DNA from: Yponomeuta sedellus
Taxonomy: Eukaryota; Arthropoda; Insecta; Lepidoptera; Yponomeutidae
Assembly: GCA_934045075.1 (NCBI GenBank)
Contig: OW203724.1
Coordinates: 9,969,473 to 10,033,472, forward strand
Reading direction: 5' to 3'
Length of the DNA: 64,000 nucleotides
A program made the position numbers and the translations under genes. Each line of letters starts with the position of its first letter. Positions within the stretch are counted from its first letter, which is position 1. Of this stretch, positions 30,599-43,839 are shown piece after piece. The notes below the pieces were generated by a model. That model worked only from the letters and a program-made list of their open reading frames with translations. It had not been told where the DNA came from and searched no databases.

Positions 30599-31188
30599 GT
30601 ATTAGTATCGCGAATCATTAAGAAATACAAATTTTATCACCGTCTACGATTTTTTTTGTGTTACTCCTATATTTTTTTCTGGCACAATCTAATCCACTCC
30701 CCACATCAATGAGTGTCTAATTGAAAAAAAATACTGTCTATTATTAAGCTCGCCCTAGTAGGAAAATATTTTTAATGCAATAAGGATTTTTTTTCAATTC
30801 AATTCAATAAGAGATTGTTGACTACAGAACCCTGAAAACGAAAAGCTTGAGAAGTTCTAAAATTTTTAGCAATCTTGTTTGAATAAGACTACGAAGAATG
30901 TCTAACGCATCTCAATTTAAAAATAAACTCGACGGCATACATACTTAAATAAATGAATATTATTAATTTATGTCTGTAGAATTTTTTAACCTTAAAAACG
31001 CCGTATAATGTGTAATCAATATTTAGGACAATGCCTATTACTTAAAAAATATATTAATTTTTTATATTCTTTTTACATATCTCTTGCTCTGTAAGTAGTC
31101 ACTTACTTCCCTGAATGCCGGGGGGGTGTATGGATATCATTACAGCATAGGTTTCAAAACATACCATGTAATTATACTATTTTTATTT

Positions 31189-31352
31189 TAATGCACTAAC
31201 CCGTGCTAAGGAACAAATTTTAAAAACCTATTTAGAGGCTAAAAATTTCACCCATGCCGGGATTCGAACCCGCAACCTCTGGCACGGATAGCCAGAGGTT
31301 GCGGGTTCGAATCCCGGCATGGGTGAAATTTTTAGCCTCTAAATAGGTTTTT
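31189..31352. mobile_element. Anticodon-centred foldback SINE, copy 2
   Basis: Arms 31,222-31,283 and 31,291-31,352 are perfect 62-bp complements around loop ACGGATA; the module ATGCACTAACCCGTGCTAAGG precedes. Architecture is the same as at 14,768, while the flanks differ. Confidence 0.88.
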
Positions 31353-31892
31353 AATACCATGTAATGTTAACATTACAGCATAGGTTTTGGAATTTGAAAA
31401 TAGAACTGTCATACTCATACTGCAAGAAGAATATTTTTTAAAAGTTTTTTTTTTCTCGGTATCGATCATTTACTCGAATCGGAATCGAGACAATTTATAT
31501 TAGAATTTATGAAGATTTTATTTTAAATATCGAATCGTATGTTAATTGAAATCGATTTAATAATCAAACTGGCCAGCACGATGTGACGCGCTTGCGTGCC
31601 ATAAAATCGTGAAGAGTAAAAAAGTCAGTCGACTAGCTAGGCGCGAAAGTATTTTTTTTTCGTGTTTTGGAGTTCTTTCTCAAAAGTTTTGAAAAATGTC
31701 AAGTCAAAAAAAAAAAGTCAACCTGCTTTCTTGTTTTTTTACTTACCTTGCAATCGATATCTAAAGCAGAGTGTTTACCTCGGGTGTAAGCATTAATTGC
31801 ATACTCGGGCTAATTAGCGCCCTCGCTGCGCTCGGGCGCCAAAAACCTCATATGCGATTGATGTCATACAGCCCTTGGTTAACAATCTACTA

Positions 31893-31980
31893 TTAATGCA
31901 CTAACTCGTGCTAAGGACAATTTTAAAAACCGGTTCGAGTCCCGGCATGGGTGACGTTTTTAGCCTCTAAATAAATTTTT
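31893..31980 (+). mobile_element. Short family C copy
   Basis: ATGCACTAACTCGTGCTAAGG then ACCGGTTCGAGTCCCGGCATGG and AGCCTCTAAATAAA. The module joins directly to the T-arm half, with no mirrored arm. Confidence 0.7.
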
Positions 31981-32867
31981 ATGATTTTTCTTTTTTTTAT
32001 TATTGATATGTATTTCGTGTACTTTTCCGATCTATAGTCTTCAAACTACCAAAAAATTAAGTACTTAAGTATAGTCAACAGCAACCCAACCTTTACATTT
32101 TTGTCACAAACCAACTGTAAAGGTTAATGTGCGGTCGAAAGTACATAGATACAGTCGGTGTGGGGACCACCCTTGATTCTTTTCTTATTAATTGTCACAC
32201 AACCTAAACGTTGCTGTGTGGGTACATTTTATTAAACCGCACTCGACAACGGTACCCTTATAGTTTTGCCGTTTGTCTTTCCGCGGCCTAACTCAAAGAC
32301 GATTAGTACGAGAAAGCTGAAATTTGGCATAGACCCTTAATTTTTTTTATGGTACCCACCTAAATTAGGGGTATCGTTGGATTGGTCGTTTAAAAAAATT
32401 GTGGGTGTAATAAAAAGCATTTTTTTAATTTTTTGAGTTCCGTTTGAGAAATATCAAGCGTCCCCCCGCTCCGGACTATACGGTTGATTATAGGAACGCG
32501 AAAAAAAACAAGGTATTAGCAAATAATTATAATGCACTTAAAGGAAAATTATCACGGCTAAGTAGGCTTTACACGTCAACTAGTAATAGACGACAACTTA
32601 TACCTAAAAGGAAAACTTTGTACAAAATCCATTGAAAATTACGTTGATGAAGTTGTTAGTTCTGTAAGCGGATAAGACCTCTTCTAAAAAGAGGGTTCCG
32701 TAGACACGGAATCCTTCGCTGCACGTGGTCCGACACGCACTTGGCCAATACTTTCTATAAACAGTTTCTGTACTTACCTACACTTTATTTTGTGCATAGA
32801 ACTTTAATTCATAAAGTACCTATTCAATATGATGTAGAGTTCATCAAATTGACTTTGGTGCATTCCT

Positions 32868-32972
32868 GTACAGTCGACAGCACATCAACCTTTACAGGCG
32901 AGAACTCTACTTTACGGGTTACTTTGCTACTTAAATGTAAAGGTTGGCCTGCTGTCAACTGTACATTAGTAT
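32868..32972. mobile_element. MITE with TACAGTCGACAGCACATCAA ends
   Basis: ACAGTCGACAGCACATCAACC and GGTTGGCCTGCTGTCAACTGT are inverted. Related pieces are at 886, 27,725-27,795, 32,075-32,155, 36,985-37,115, 42,540-42,640, 43,405-43,512, 48,633-48,700 and 49,772-50,040. Confidence 0.72.
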
Positions 32973-33205
32973 AATGCTCGGCAGATGACTTCAGCATAGT
33001 CATCGCAGTCGGAATTGGTTTGACACGATGGACACTTGATGGTTACTTAAGTTTTATTTTTAATAAAGTTTTTATTGTGCAATAAAATGTAACAAACAAA
33101 CACGTAAGTGCATAGAATTCTAAGTCACAACTCTCGTTCCCCGCTAATTACATCTGTAGTAAAAGCCATGTAGTCAAGTTATTTGTTAGGCATTATACCT
33201 TATGG

Positions 33206-33494
33206 CGCTCATTAGGGGAGGGCTATGTCCAGCAGTGGACTAATATAGCCTGAAGAAGAAGAAGATTCCTTATGGGCGGGACACTTGGCTAGAAGGGAAG
33301 ACAGCCGGTGGACCAGGGCAGTATCGGAGTGGTGGCCAAGGGAGGGAAGGAGGATGGTAGGCAGACCACCGACACGATGGTCAGACGACATCGTGAGGGT
33401 TGCGGGCCAGAGATGGATCAGATTAGCACAGGACCGTGAGGAATGGCGCAATAAAAAGGAGGCCTATGCCCAGCAGTGGGTTGATGTGGGCTGA
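33206..33494 (+). pseudogene. RTE-like LINE C-terminal fragment
   Basis: From 33,273 the frame reads WAGHLARREDSRWT, GRPPTRWSDDIVRVAGQRW and DREEWRNKKEAYAQQW, then TGA. This is the C-terminal end of an RTE-type endonuclease/reverse transcriptase. In front of it (33,206-33,260) sits a piece of the GGGGAGGGCTATGTCCAGCA repeat. Confidence 0.72.
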
Positions 33495-33499
33495 TTATA

Positions 33500-35465
33500 G
33501 ATAGATAAATACCTTATTACTCACATATTTTGCCAGCAATATCCAACTCAGTGATTTCCAGTCACCTTTGGACGTTCAAGAACACTAACAAACACTACAC
33601 ACTAATCACTGCAAACGAAGTCTGCCGTACTGAAAGTTGCGGCAAGGGGCGCGATTCCTCGCATGGGACAGTAACACGTGTGCGGCCTGTGGACGCTACC
33701 GGGCTAATAGCTAGCACACAGAGTTCAGCAGGACTCGGTAGGGTTACGCAGAAGTTCTGTTCAGTCCCTATATTACGCGCCCCAAATCCTGAACAATTAC
33801 AATCGTGTAACTGTCAAATTTCATAGTAATTGCTGTCGCAAATGTCAGTACCTATTCCGACAGGATTAGGGGCGCATCATTAGCCATCACCAGGCCAGAG
33901 GTCGGGTTCAGGACCTTTGGACTAAGTAAGATTTACATTAATTTATTGCATCATCCGCTGGATGCCGCACTTGAAGTAAAATAAAGGATGACTTTCAGCC
34001 TGATTCTGGTATTTTGTTCCTTTTTCATGCATAATCAATAATCATCAATGTAATCTCTATTTTCCTCTGTGATTATATTCAATTTTTTACATATTATATA
34101 CAAGTATTTTCTATGACTATAATTTTAATGAAGACACTGAAGAATCTCAAACAAATCCCAAACAAATCCCCCATCCACGAATTCAAGGATCCTTAAGTTT
34201 TGGTGAATTTAGAAGAAGAGGAAAATAATTTATTATAGAAACAGTGCACACGCCACAACAAACTAAAACAAACTTAAAACATAAATTACTAGCCATAAAA
34301 TTCACAAAATAACAAAAAAAAGGAAGAAAAACGAAGGTCACGGCCGGCGTGTCACTGCTCCTATAAATGGCAACTGACTCAGCAATATGGTGATGAATAT
34401 CAGTGAATTTACTTACTATTTACTTATTTCTAAAGCGAAAAATCACACAAACTAAGTAAAAATGTTGTTACATAATCAAAACTTTCGAGAAGAGTTGTCC
34501 TGAAACTCCGTAGGTTCCTCTTTCCTTTCTTATGTTGGCTTTCTACATTGATTATCCTCTGAAGTTTAAGGTTTCCTTAACGTGAGTAACGTGTTTACAC
34601 GAAAGTATGTATTATTTTCTGCATAGTATTTTGCTATATCTTAGGTCTGCGTAATTACTATATACATATATTGTTGAAGACATTGTAGGTAGTAGGTACC
34701 CAAAATACTATATTTAAGTTGAATGGATCGATATTTGTTAAGTAATTAGGGCTCATACTCGAAGGGTGTCAGCAACGGGGTATATGTTAGTACTATTAAT
34801 GCCGTCTGTCTGTCAGTCGGTATGATTATAAAGTGTTCTCTAACTCTATCTATTATAGCTGTCTCGTTTATTTATTTATATAAATGTGACGAGATGTCTC
34901 TTAAACATAGAATGTTGTATTTCACACAGGCATTATTTTAGCCGATTTTCTAAAAATGCTGCACAATGTTATAAGGCGCCTAGATTTTCAAAGTGACTAG
35001 ATTCTATAAAATACTTGGCAGAAAAAAAGTTGGAAAACCTAGCTGAGGCGACATAGCAGGTTTCGCTAAAAATTCGTGATCAAAGTAGATAAGTTTACAA
35101 AGAGTTTCCTAGATTACACGTACTGTCCAAGTGGATCGATTGCATGCATAAAGAAAGCGAAATTAGACCTCTCCCCTTTGTTGCATGTTGACGGGTGAGT
35201 GTTAATGATTCATAAACAAACGTCCTGGAAATATTATCGAATCCACAGCTTTGAGCAGTATGAGTCACTTTTAAGTGGCTACCGACTCCGACGGAATGTA
35301 AGTTGAAATGGAAACATAATAAGTTCTTTGTAAGGTACATCAAAGTCTTATCCAAACAAAACAACATATTTTTAATTGTAATGAGTTTATTACATACCTG
35401 TTCCTACTTTAACTTATACGGACAGTACTATATACCTACAAGTCATATTTAAATGAAACATTTAA
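33500..35465. other. Intergenic, no gene seen
   Basis: No frame with recognisable domains. 33,860-33,920 has ACAGGATTAGGGGCGCATCATTAGCC-like text, possibly SINE. Confidence 0.4.
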
Positions 35466-35469
35466 GTAA

Positions 35470-35690
35470 TGCATCCGCAAGGGTGTGAGCCAGGGATGTG
35501 TCGCGTCCCCGTGGTTGTTCAATTTATTCATGGACAGTTGCCCGACTGTGGGATAAGGATGGGTGACCTGCTTGTGATATGCTTGTTATACACCGATGAT
35601 CAAGTTGTGTTCGCACGCGTGGGTCGAAGAACTGCAGACACAAATCACAGTAATGGATAAGGCATTTAAAAGGAAAGGAGCGAACATTGT
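35470..35690 (+). pseudogene. Reverse-transcriptase fragment of a LINE
   Basis: RKGVSQGCVASPWLFNLFMDSC, then after a frame change LLYTDDQVVFARV (the YxDD catalytic block) and LQTQITVMDKAF. It is too short and too shifted to be active. Confidence 0.68.
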
Positions 35691-35714
35691 TAACCCGTTA
35701 AATGCAGTCGTAAG

Positions 35715-35780
35715 TAGTTATCAAGCCGCCCATAAGGCCTTAGACATAAGGCCTTATGGGCGGCTTGATAACTTCTGACA
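35715..35780. repeat. Palindrome formed from family B repeat ends
   Basis: AGTTATCAAGCCGCCCATAAGG and its complement lie head to head around CCTTAGACATAAGG; the family B body continues in reverse to 35,868. Confidence 0.75.
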
Positions 35781-35871
35781 GTAAGGCCCGCCACAGCTTT
35801 ACAATCCTCCGCCAACCCGGACTAAACCCCCGTGGTGGAGTATAGCCTAACCTTCCAGCGATGCAGGCATA

Positions 35872-36134
35872 CAGTCTATTTATTCTTACTTGTCCAATTT
35901 AGTAAACAAGTAAACACACTTTAAGGGTAGAACCCTTTAAGTGTGACTTTTTAGTCCAAAACTGCCATATTTCCATAAATGAAGCAACCTGGAACACTCT
36001 TTTAGATAACACGCTGCCAATTTTATAAACATAGTTCATGAATTTGCGAGAAAATGTCTAGTTTAGGCATATAATCTCAATTTTAAGGTTTGAATCTTGT
36101 TTACTAAATTGGACAAGTAAGAATAAATAGACTG
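35872..36134. mobile_element. MITE with 38-bp ends and TA target site
   Basis: CAGTCTATTTATTCTTACTTG with TCCAATTTAGTAAACAAG at the left is mirrored at 36,096-36,134. TA flanks both ends. The body is 263 bp and non-coding. Confidence 0.82.
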
Positions 36135-36139
36135 TAGAT

Positions 36140-39100
36140 GCACGGATATAAGTGTTGGGACCAGCACACCATTATGAATAGCCAATCTAGCTCTTTTGGA
36201 GATGTTTCGGCTGCACACAACGGAGTGCAAGTTGAGTGCAAGGCACCGTTTACACAATTTCCCGCTTTTACTCTCCTTCTAATAAAATGTCACTCCGTCA
36301 GGATCTTTATGAAATGCCACTCAGCTGTCACGGTGAAAATAAGCAAAGCATTTTAAGAAGGTACAAAGCACGATTAGATATTTCAATGTCTTCTATTTCT
36401 ATAGTGGAAACCATGTAATTTGAGGCTGTTTTAATTGTTAGTCTACTGTTAACCGCAGGCAGGGGACTGTTTCATAAAACTACCATTGATTGTTTACTGT
36501 AACAATTGTGTTTAATACAATTATTGTCGTATATTGTAAACCATCTTTAGTGTACAGCTCATTTTGTACCAAAAAGGCGAAATAATATTACAGATTATTT
36601 AGATGACAAAGATAAAAATAAAGCCACTTTAATGCAGAGTTCTTGGATTTAGAACAATATATGAACTATGCTAATTAAGTAAGTATCAGAAGACTGTTTT
36701 CAGTTTTTTGGTCCATTTTTTCTCTAAAATGATCTAGATTTTTAAACGCACACTTAACGTTCATTAAGTCACACTTTCTATTCTATTTTGAACAAAATTT
36801 TTGAGTTTTGAAATGCTGGTAAACCCATAGAGTACCTAACGATTGGAATGTACTTCGAATTATCATCATAAACTACGAATACTTAGTAGTTCTACGAAAT
36901 TCGGCACTGCTGACCAAACTGCTGACATGAAAAATGAAATGCATGAAAAAAAAACAACTGATAGCTGTCAACTGTAGATTGTTAGTGTCCAAGAATCCAG
37001 GGGTTACTTCTTGCAACAGTGAACAGCAAGTCAGCCTTTACGTTCTTGTTGTAAAGGCGCCCGTATCGAAACTGAATAGAATGTAGTCTATAGGTTTATG
37101 TGCTGACTACTGTACAGAGTGCTCGGTGTGTTCTGAGACCAGGTTTTCAGAAGTGCACACTTTTTTTTGTATTATTTTTGTAAAATAATAACCATTTTTA
37201 TATTAGAACCTAAAAAAGATCTTACTGTACCGTTTTGTCGGCGTGATTACTATGTATTATCTATGCCAAATTTCAGCTTTCTAACACTTGTCATCTGTAT
37301 ACGAGTACTAAGTGGAGGACAGACAGACGGACAAACGGACAGACAGTCGGACGGTCATGGTGAAACTATAAGGGTTCCTTGTTGACTACCGAATCCTAAA
37401 AATGGACACGTCCGAAAATTGGGTCTCAGAACACACTGCAGTGTAGGTGAATATGATTTGTTACAGTACCTAACTGAAATAATGTCTTGTGTGGCCAGCT
37501 GTGACAGAGGCCCTTATTTGCCTATAGCCGTTTTTGCCTACAGCTCGTATAATCACTACTTTTGAAAAGCGATGCAAGGATTGGTCTTTCCACTAAATAG
37601 CCCAGTAAGTAGGTAGCAAGCCATGGATAAGGACTAATTCCTACCTACATTCGGGCATCGATTGTGAGTAGAACAATGGACTCGGAAGCGAAAGACCCAG
37701 GTTCGACTCCCAGTGCGAGTAGTGCCAATGACTTTGTTATCTAAGTTATGTACATTTGTGAAGTTATTGCAGCAATATCAATTGCTAGCTGTGAAGGAAA
37801 ACAGCGCGAAGCGTTCAAATACACAGCACTCGAAATTATCAATCTGCACTGGACACGCGTGTTATTTCAGCCCATAGGTACTCTCTCTGAGAGAAAGCTT
37901 GTTCGGCGGTTCATTTACAGACTGCATAAAAATAAAAGTTTGTAGAGAGTCCATCCGTTTTGAGATGCGGAATTCATGTACAAATTGTAGTCAAATTAGG
38001 AGTGCGACCAAAATAGAGGTGAGGTGGAGGTTATAGTTGCCTGGAAGAAATTGCTTTTAGTAATAAGGCCGCCATTTGTACTATAATTTTTATATAATTT
38101 CTGTGTACAATAAAGAATATTCTATCAATCTATCTATAGAGGTTTTATATTTTCAGATGTAAGTAACAAGACTGTACCTTACGTAGGTGGGTCTGGGTAG
38201 GTGAATAGAACTACCTAAGTACCTACCTACGTGTCTGGCAGCAAGAATGGCGCGACCAATTTGCAATGAGAGGGCGATTATGGGAATGCATGAATTAGAA
38301 AATCAGCAGACCATTCCCAAACATGGAATGGATTTGTAATATTATGCTAAGTACATAACTTCTTACTCAATTTAATCTAGCTCACGATCTCTGCACTGCA
38401 GACCTAATTTGATAGCATTACAGCTGTGGTACTGTTTAGGCCTTACAGACTTATTGGGACTTATTTAAAGGCACTTGAAATATTAACGGAAATTACGTCT
38501 AAAATACGTATTTTAATTTGCAGTAAAAAATCGCTTGCAATGGTTCTACAGAGAATGCATAAGGTTTTGGAGCTATTAAAGATCATTAAGGCCCTTCGGG
38601 GTGTTAACTAGCGCCACCCACGGAAAAAAAATTAAACTTGTGGATTATTTTTTTGTGGTGTGGAAAAATAATAACAATGGATAAAAATCATAACTTGTTT
38701 TATAATACGTTTTTATCCAACTGTGACACCTATTTTTAGAACCTACGAGTACATTCTAGAACCTATGATCAATAGGCTAGAACTTTAATCTGAGGTACTG
38801 CTTAATGCTTCGACAATGAAATAAACTGTAAATGTCTATTCGCGCTTTGTAAATTTTAATAAGAGAAATGCCATGTCTTTATAGCTCAGTGGTGTTGTGT
38901 CAAGATTTTGATACGGGTGATCCGGGTGTGGCGAGATTATGTACAAGTATGTACAAAGCTGTTCTTGCTTAGAGACTGATTGTATGTGAATGTGGGGTGT
39001 TGCGAGAGCGAAGGTCAGGGGTCCCTATAGTGATAGGGAAAACCGGAAAATCGACGATCGTGCTTTTCCACTATAAAGGGAAATTTTCCGTCAGGCAGAT

Positions 39101-39300
39101 CCCATGCCTGGGGTTGCCGGTCCCACTGTTGTTAGTCGGACGTAATATTTACGGTATGTCATGTGAAACACTTTGCGCGATGCAGGAATGTTGGAGCGCG
39201 CGCAGTTGACATGTGCTCGCCTCGCCACACGGGTTAGGTTTGGGTTAGGTCCTCAACTCAGCATAAGAAGTAAAGCATAGAAGGAGCGTTATAAAATGAA
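36140..39300. other. Intergenic, repeats only
   Basis: Seen here: 36,705-36,800 (TTTTCTCTAAAATGATCTAGA repeat, also at 11,840 and reversed at 21,740), 37,300-37,350 (CAGACAGACGGACAAACGGAC), 37,680-37,905 (SINE with GGTTCGACTCC box B), 38,035-38,130 (LINE tail) and 38,588-38,790 (foldback MITE copy). No host gene. Confidence 0.5.
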
Positions 39301-39305
39301 CACCT

Positions 39306-39612
39306 GAGTGCTTAGTGCGAGTTTTTTAACTACTCGATCGCGTTAACGTAAACTCATATTTCTATGGCATCGAGGAAGCGCCACCTAGCGACAAGTATGG
39401 AAATTAAAATTGCTGAGTGCGAGTTGTAATGGTTTACGTTGAGAAGTGAACACGTTTACCAGCTAAAACACGAATAAATGCGAGTGCGAGTTGTACTGTG
39501 ACAGCGTTTTGCCAGTTCGAACGGTTAACTTACTCATACTCACTACTCAATGCTCGATTAACGCGGTAGTAAAGTTATTCGATTGGATCTGTCAAACTCG
39601 CACTAAGCACTC
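39306..39612. mobile_element. MITE, second copy of the 7124-7418 family
   Basis: It has the same ends and internal order as 7124-7418, in reverse orientation. Confidence 0.82.
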
Positions 39613-39943
39613 TGACACATGTCTGTCTCGTTAGTTCGAAACGTCGCCAACCACGTGTTAGACAGAGAAAAATATAGTAGTGTGATGTTTTATTATTCAA
39701 AACGTACCACCCTCAATTGTCAAGTTAGTTACCTTTGGTTACCATTATGCTACCGAATTAGAGATGTTTAGAAAATCACAGCTTGTAGTAGGCTGCCAAG
39801 TACCTTCGATTTGGCAGTGTGTTAGACAACAGATGTTGGAGTGCGTCGTCTCCAAAAACCTTGTGTTTTTTGGGTTGTTTTAAGACAATCTGAAGTGGAT
39901 TTCAGTGGATATTCGTAGTATGGAGTATACGTAATATATCGGA

Positions 39944-40900
39944 ATGGCGTGTGTGATATTGGGATTGGGATGTAAAACCCATTCGGGAGAAGAGAAAACA
40001 AAACCACCTTCCTCAGCTTCCATCGGTAAGACTCAATTTTGTGTACTTTATAGTGATATTTTCCCTTGAATTTTAACTATGACCTACTGGAATTGCAAAA
40101 TAGCTTTAATATCATTTGAGAATAGTGTTTCAAAGTTAATAAATCATGAGTATAATCAATTTAATCACATAACAAGTTAGTTGTTTATTTTAAGGCGATA
40201 GGAATGGGCGTTTCCACTCCCACAGTGAAAAAGTTATCGATACTTAGTAAAGAAGTTTTTTTTATTTCTTGTGTTTATTCCATTATATATATTAATTAAC
40301 TTTTGAAAGCTCGATTCAGTAACGTTCTATGAAGTTACCAATTCGATTGTTGATGATTATTGATTAATATTTTTCCTGTTTGAATCTATTCATTGCATTG
40401 ATATATTTATAGATTCAGCATGATAAGTTAAAAAACTACCAAAAGGGGTTTTGATATTATTTTTATTTACAATAATTCCACCTACTTTCATAAAATTTAG
40501 AACTTGTAATAAGACAGGTTCATATATCTTATAGAAAATGAACTCGAATAGTTTTCACTGCACAATCTACGTGTAGTAATATAAAAATAATGTAGCGAAC
40601 AAATCACATCACTATAGTGAAAAAAGGTGTCCAGTACTGTATTTTATATCTACGGTTTGCTGTCAAATTAATAAAGAACCTCAAGGTTGTCGATCTGTCA
40701 TAAATGAAATTAACGTTTGGACTAATTATGGCGGTTTTCAATTAATAATTATTTATTTCAGGTTAACCGAAGATAGCACAATGCAACAAATGTGGATAGA
40801 CGGCATGGATTCACGGTCAAATTGGTATTGAACAAAATCACGTACGTTTGCAGCAGACATTTTAAGGAAGATGGCTTCATTTACAAGATTAAGTTAGGAC
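39944..40900 (+). pseudogene. Split THAP-domain relic
   Basis: First part: ATG at 39,944, MACVILGLGCKTHSGEEKTKPPSSASI, with the C..C start of a THAP domain and a GTAAGA donor at 40,026. Second part: acceptor TTATTTCAG at 40,761, then LTEDSTMQQMWIDGMDSRSNW and, in another frame, VCSRHFKEDGFIYK (the C..HF end of THAP). Joining the two puts a TAA at the junction, an in-frame TGA follows SNWY, and a frameshift precedes CSRHF. It was a THAP gene or transposase and is now broken, or the exon choice is incomplete. Confidence 0.6.
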
Positions 40901-43095
40901 TTTATTTTTTAACAAAGACTGTCATTTAACGAGCAATAATTTCATATAAACAAATTAATTTGTATAAGTTCTCTACTGATTTATAAGTATGCTTATAAAT
41001 AGCCAGAATTGTAATGTTTATATATCCATGCCCCTTCCTAGTAGTACTAACCAAGACTATCGCTGGATTAGAAGGACAAACATTAAATGTTTTTTAATTT
41101 TTCCTATTATTTTATTTTTCGTGTTCTTCTTGCTTTTTGTAATTCCCTGTGTAATTAAAAGGCACTGCTCTGGTTCCTGATACACAGGTTACCCTTCTTC
41201 AGGAACCAGGAATTTTAAACAATGTGAGTGTGACGCTGGTTGTGCAATAAATTATTTAATTAATTTCCGTAAAAACGTCTTCTAACTTTTGTCAAATAAA
41301 AAAACAATTTATCCCAAGTTATAGTTATACTTCTTTTTCTATGAGCTGCGCTCTAAAATTTTGAATGCACAAAGCTCGCTATCTAGGTATGGTTAGATCG
41401 AGGAAAATTTCTTTATTGGATGCAAATTGAACTTGTACAAATAGATAGTTTTCTGTAGTTTTTTCCAGCTAACCTGGGCTCAATGTCATGTTGTACATAC
41501 ATACAAACTTACATTACATACCAGATTTAGCACTTACAAGTTACAACCTTAGTAAATCAAATATATAACAATCTCACTGTGCATGTTATCGAACTCTTCC
41601 TTAATGGGTTCACCGATTGTGAGAACAAGAATTCGGAGAGCTGAGAATTTATCGTAGGGTTAATAGATATGGCACACCAACGTTTGCAGCGCCAGCTAAT
41701 ACCATATAATATTAATATGGACTGCTATATTTACAGAATGTTTAGTTAAGGAATAAATAATATCGACGTTTTCGTGTTGAATGTCCCATCCTTATGGATT
41801 TCTACTTTTGTCTATGACCCCCTATATAACTATGACTTTCTATATGCAACCTAGTACGATTGTAAAATTTCGAGTGTACGAGTTGTCCCTTTCTGGCACA
41901 AAGAATCATCGTAAGAGTAACAAGGAAAGCTATTCAATAATTACTTTTTATTTTACGGTTCATTCTATGCTATAGTTCTTATTCTGAGATCCCTAACAAT
42001 TCAGCAACGGCCAGCCACGCCCAGTATACGATCACTTCGCAGTATAATGTTCCGTAAAAGGGGGTCTTTATCTGCTTTACAGAGGTTGATTGAGAAAAAT
42101 TACGATGAACCACTTTATCATCGTAATTTTACTATTACTTATTATTGTTTGTGATGTCGCTGTTTCTGGTACCCATGACACAGGGTATCCTTGTGTGGAA
42201 CCAGAATCAATGTGTGTGCCAGTATGTAAATGTATATAACGCAGTAGGTATATAAAGCAAATAGGCCTTCTCTCTGAGGGAGAGAGAGAGAGGGCTTAAT
42301 GTTCACGCCTCCCCACAGCGGATTGGAAATTTCAAGCGCTGAGGTCGTACTACTCAGGCTGGTGCACGACCAAAAATGTAAAATTATGATGCACATTTAA
42401 GGATCTTGATCCTAAGTTATAGTGAAACACGTCTATTTTCTAATCTAAGGTTCTACTTACCCCTCCTGCTGCATCCATTACCGCACCTCTTATGACCCGC
42501 GGCATAAATGTGAATATAGAACAAAAAGCGGTGCGATCCATGAGTCGACAGCACATCAACCTTAACGTGCTTGAACTCTATTTTGTCACGTTACCAGCAA
42601 TTTTAGCAATTAAAATTTAAAAGTTGATGTGTAGTCGTACACACACTTTTCGAATAAATGGGATCGACATGAACTTTCCCGAGCTCGCAGTTATTGCTTG
42701 CTAAAGTCGCTGCCCTGCAATCTGCAATTGGTCTGAGTTATCACCACTTCCTGGTTTACAAGCGCGATTAATCTAAGCCGAAATACCAACTACAGTAACG
42801 TGACAAATTAAACAAGTTTGGATTTAGCCAAACCGCATCTGTCCCGGCAAACGCTACGGCTCTCCAAACTCAGAAACGGGGCCCAATTTGTAACGGCTCA
42901 ACGCCTTTAATGACTTTTTTGGCTTTCGTGTGGTTATTTATTTATTAAGCGCTGTTGCTGGTTTATTTATATCGCGCTACCTCGTATCTTGACCGTAACG
43001 TTTTGCTGGGGCAATAAAAACTGTTGACAAATATTAATTGCAGGCCAATTGAAATGCGTTGGGCATATTAATTAGCGGCGTATATTTTTGTACTT
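40901..43095. other. Intergenic, no gene seen
   Basis: A 63-codon frame at 40,989 has a hydrophobic stretch but no support. 42,145-42,240 is a SINE family A body; 42,540-42,640 is a TACAGTCGACAGC-type MITE. Confidence 0.45.
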
Positions 43096-43099
43096 ACCT

Positions 43100-43362
43100 T
43101 GTAACGGTGCAAACCTCTTTACACCATTTTTATTTCTTTTTCTATCTATCATTTTCAAATATTTAAATATTGTCACTCATTCTTCGATTTCGCTCATTTT
43201 TCACTACTACTACTTTACGCTTTGACCAGATCTGACTTTTTACCTGCTTCTCCGTTTTTATCCAGTTTTCTGTTAATATTACTACAATATTATAACAAAT
43301 AAAACCACACCTAAAGTCGTTCCAGAGTTTATTTATTATTATAAAAGTTATACAACGTTCCA
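43100..43362 (+). mobile_element. Solo LTR with 4-bp target duplication
   Basis: TGTAACGGTGCAAACCTC to ACGTTCCA, collinear with 17,118-17,396. ACCT flanks both sides (43,096-43,099; 43,363-43,366). No internal sequence is attached. Confidence 0.82.
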
Positions 43363-43839
43363 ACCTGACGATAGATATTATGTTATTCATCTACAGTAGG
43401 TAGGTGCAGTCGACACCTGATCAACCTGTTGGCACATTCTAGTTGGAAAGTTGCACGTATGGTCACTTAATAGAGTACACGCATGTAATAGGTATAGGTC
43501 TATGTGCTGTCGTCAGTAAACTCATGAACTCTGTGGTAGCTTTGTCCTATCAGAATATGCGCATAACTAATCACACTATTACACTTATCATCACATCACA
43601 TCATACTTCACACTTATAAGTAATCACACAATTACCTACACATTATAAAGGCAAAAGTTTGTGAGTGTGTATGTTTGTTACTTCTTCACGTCTAAACGGC
43701 TGGATGGGAATTTGGTACGGAGTTAGCTGACACCCTGGATTAACACAAAGGCTACGTTTTAGAGCGGGAAAATATCTTATTCCCATGGGAGGATCGTTAA
43801 ACCGCGGTTGACGCTGCGGGGCACAGCTCTGCTAGTCAT

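Noticed and set aside
32444..32635. 63-codon basic frame
   Set aside because: Its DNA recurs in diverged form at 48,130-48,215 without a kept frame, so it is repeat-derived.
40989..41180. 63-codon frame with a hydrophobic segment
   Set aside because: AT-rich chance frame after the THAP relic; no homology recognised.
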